Source of the DNA: Parcubacteria group bacterium GW2011_GWC1_45_14
GTDB taxonomy: Bacteria > Patescibacteriota > Minisyncoccia > Moranbacterales > GWC2-37-73
Assembly: GCA_001001345.1 (NCBI GenBank)
Contig: LCKI01000004.1
Location: 1 to 46,983 of the forward strand
DNA length: 46,983 bases
Direction: 5' to 3'
This document shows, piece after piece, positions 45,252-46,983 of this stretch (within the stretch, counting starts at the first letter, position 1; each line of letters begins with the position of its first letter). Under the pieces are notes generated by a model that was given only the letters and a program-made list of their open reading frames with translations, was not told where the DNA came from and did not search any database. Both the position numbers and the translations under genes were made by a program.

Positions 45252-46983
45252 TTACCGCTGCGCCCATCCGAAGATGTCTTGGAAGTTGTTGACGATGATC
45301 TGGATTATATTCTCTTTCCGCTTCGGGGTGAGGAGGGCGAAGTCTCCGGATTTGGCCTCGTTGCCTGCCGCGTCCACCGAGATGGCGTTGAAGTAATAAA
45401 CCGTTCCCGCTTTGAAGGAAGTGATGACTGCGATATGCGAGGTGGTCATGACGTCCGAGACATTGACTTGGGTTTCCTTTCCGGCCTTTCCTTCCTTATA
45501 CACCAGCTTGGTGTCGGCGCTCTCATCCGTCTTCCAGCTGATGATGGCCTGGACCTTATCGTTCTGAGCCAAGGCGCTGTCCGTTCTGACCTGCTCGATC
45601 TTCGGAGCGTTTTCATCGCTCGAAGTCTTGAAGTTTTGGAAGGTCTCCTCGGTCTCATTTCCATCTTCATCGCGAACCTTGAGTTTGAGTCCGAATTCAG
45701 TTCCCGATTCCAAGTTTTTCAGGACCAGTTCATGCTTGGTGGCGAAGTCCGGCTTTCCTTGGACTCCGGAATTCTCCTCGTCGTCCGCGTCCGTGTATTC
45801 CACCAGAGTGTCGGTCGGCACGTTCGTCGTAAAGGTTATCTTGGCCCCGTGCTCCGTGATCTCGTCGACTTTGAAGCCTGAGATCTTCGGAGGCGACTTT
45901 GGCTCGAAAGTGTTGTCATTGGAAGCGAACAGGTTTCCATTGGCATCTTCCCCTAGGACGCGGAAGTGGTACGTCTGACCGGATTGAAGATCCGAAATGG
46001 TTATCTCATGCTCCTTGGTCTTGGTCTTGCTTTCTTTCGTGTCCCCATAGGCCGTCGTGAGTCCGTATTCGACGACTGAGGTCGTTTCCTCCCCGGTTTC
46101 CCAGGTTATGGTCGCCTGATTCAATGCCTTGGAAAGGACCTTGACCGAGGATAGAGAAGAGGGCTCTTTGGTTGTGAATGAAGACTGCGCCGACTGGGCG
46201 ATGTTTCCCGTGGCATCGGAGGAAATCACCGAGAAGACGTATTTGGACGCCGGTATCAGATCATTGATCGTCACCGTATGCGCCGTAGAATAATTCTCAC
46301 TGCTCGTCAGCACCAAAGAGTCTCCGGCGATCTTATTGAAATCGCTGCCGTCCAAGCTGTACATCACAAGACTGTTCGCCTTCTCGTTCGTGTTCCAGGT
46401 CACGACCGCGCTTTCCCCTTTAAGATCGGAGATCGAGACCGAGCTTATCTCGGGAGCGGTAGAATCCCCGGAAGCGTCGATATCCCCCTGACTGAAAGCT
46501 TTGTCCGACGTTTCGAATTGATCCGCCAGGCTTGCCGGATTCAAATCCTCATCAAGACAAGAGATGGTGTAGTCATACGCCGTGTCCGGATATAGGATAT
46601 CAGTTATGGTGACGGTGTGGTTCTTAGTATAAGATCCGACGGACTCCGGTTTTTCTCCTTCATTCGTCGTGTCTTCCGGCCTCTTGTATGTAATCGAACA
46701 ATTGGCGTTCTGGTCCGTCCTGAATTCGATCACTGCCTTGTCATTGGTCGTCACGTCGTCGGAAACGAGGGTGACGGTCTGGAGCGCTCCGGTGGTGGTA
46801 AAGGTTAGGGAGCTGTCATCTGCATATGAAACGGTTTCATATACGGACGACAGCTCGCTAACCTTCACTACTACCGGAGCACTCTCGACCGTCACGCTCA
46901 TTTCCGACGATGTGACTACCAAGGACAAAGCGGTCATTGAATTCAGGACCGACCAGGCTGCCAAATGCTTCATTGAATACAAA
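45252..46983 (-). CDS. Multi-repeat fibronectin type III-domain surface protein (partial; N-terminus outside window)
   Basis: At least five FN3-like repeats (e.g. KALNQATITWETGEETTSVVEYGLTTAYGDT...HEITISDLQSGQTYHFRVLGEDANGN). Confidence 0.85.
   Translation of the reverse strand, partial: LYSMKHLAAWSVLNSMTALSLVVTSSEMSVTVESAPVVVKVSELSSVYETVSYADDSSLTFTTTGALQTVTLVSDDVTTNDKAVIEFRTDQNANCSITYKRPEDTTNEGEKPESVGSYTKNHTVTITDILYPDTAYDYTISCLDEDLNPASLADQFETSDKAFSQGDIDASGDSTAPEISSVSISDLKGESAVVTWNTNEKANSLVMYSLDGSDFNKIAGDSLVLTSSENYSTAHTVTINDLIPASKYVFSVISSDATGNIAQSAQSSFTTKEPSSLSSVKVLSKALNQATITWETGEETTSVVEYGLTTAYGDTKESKTKTKEHEITISDLQSGQTYHFRVLGEDANGNLFASNDNTFEPKSPPKISGFKVDEITEHGAKITFTTNVPTDTLVEYTDADDEENSGVQGKPDFATKHELVLKNLESGTEFGLKLKVRDEDGNETEETFQNFKTSSDENAPKIEQVRTDSALAQNDKVQAIISWKTDESADTKLVYKEGKAGKETQVNVSDVMTTSHIAVITSFKAGTVYYFNAISVDAAGNEAKSGDFALLTPKRKENIIQIIVNNFQDIFGWAQR

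Overview
The window looks like a chromosomal segment of a Patescibacteria/CPR-type bacterium (inference from gene content, style and repeats). It is densely coded, mostly on the minus strand, with about 40 supportable genes. Recognisable genes include trpS (partial), RNase J, manC-type GMP/PMI, SBP_bac_5, secG, two AI-2E permeases, a split M16 peptidase, a NIF3-like protein, a U32 peptidase, a response regulator, smpB-ssrA(tmRNA)-infC-rpmI-rplT, VanZ, HAD, a histidine kinase coupled to a TSP3-repeat surface protein, a TrmH-family methylase, an L,D-transpeptidase, a GH-like protein, EamA, two paralogous lysozyme-like proteins flanking an AbrB-like/zinc-metalloprotease pair, lgt, a class A PBP, typA, engB, a 2-hydroxyacid dehydrogenase, an RRM protein, a BaiN-like flavoprotein, obg and a partial FN3-repeat protein. 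There is one tRNA-Leu(CAG) and no CRISPR array. The most unusual content is non-coding. Several families of palindromic or terminal-inverted-repeat elements occur two or three times: MITE-like elements, a twin-hairpin element with compensatory changes, TACGAA inverted repeats, a 34-bp operator-like palindrome near an AbrB/metalloprotease locus, and a nested four-stem structure. A set of five plus-strand orphan ORFs also stands out because all carry strong AGGAG-type Shine-Dalgarno sequences, whereas almost all conserved genes here lack them. Everything was read by eye; no searches were run.
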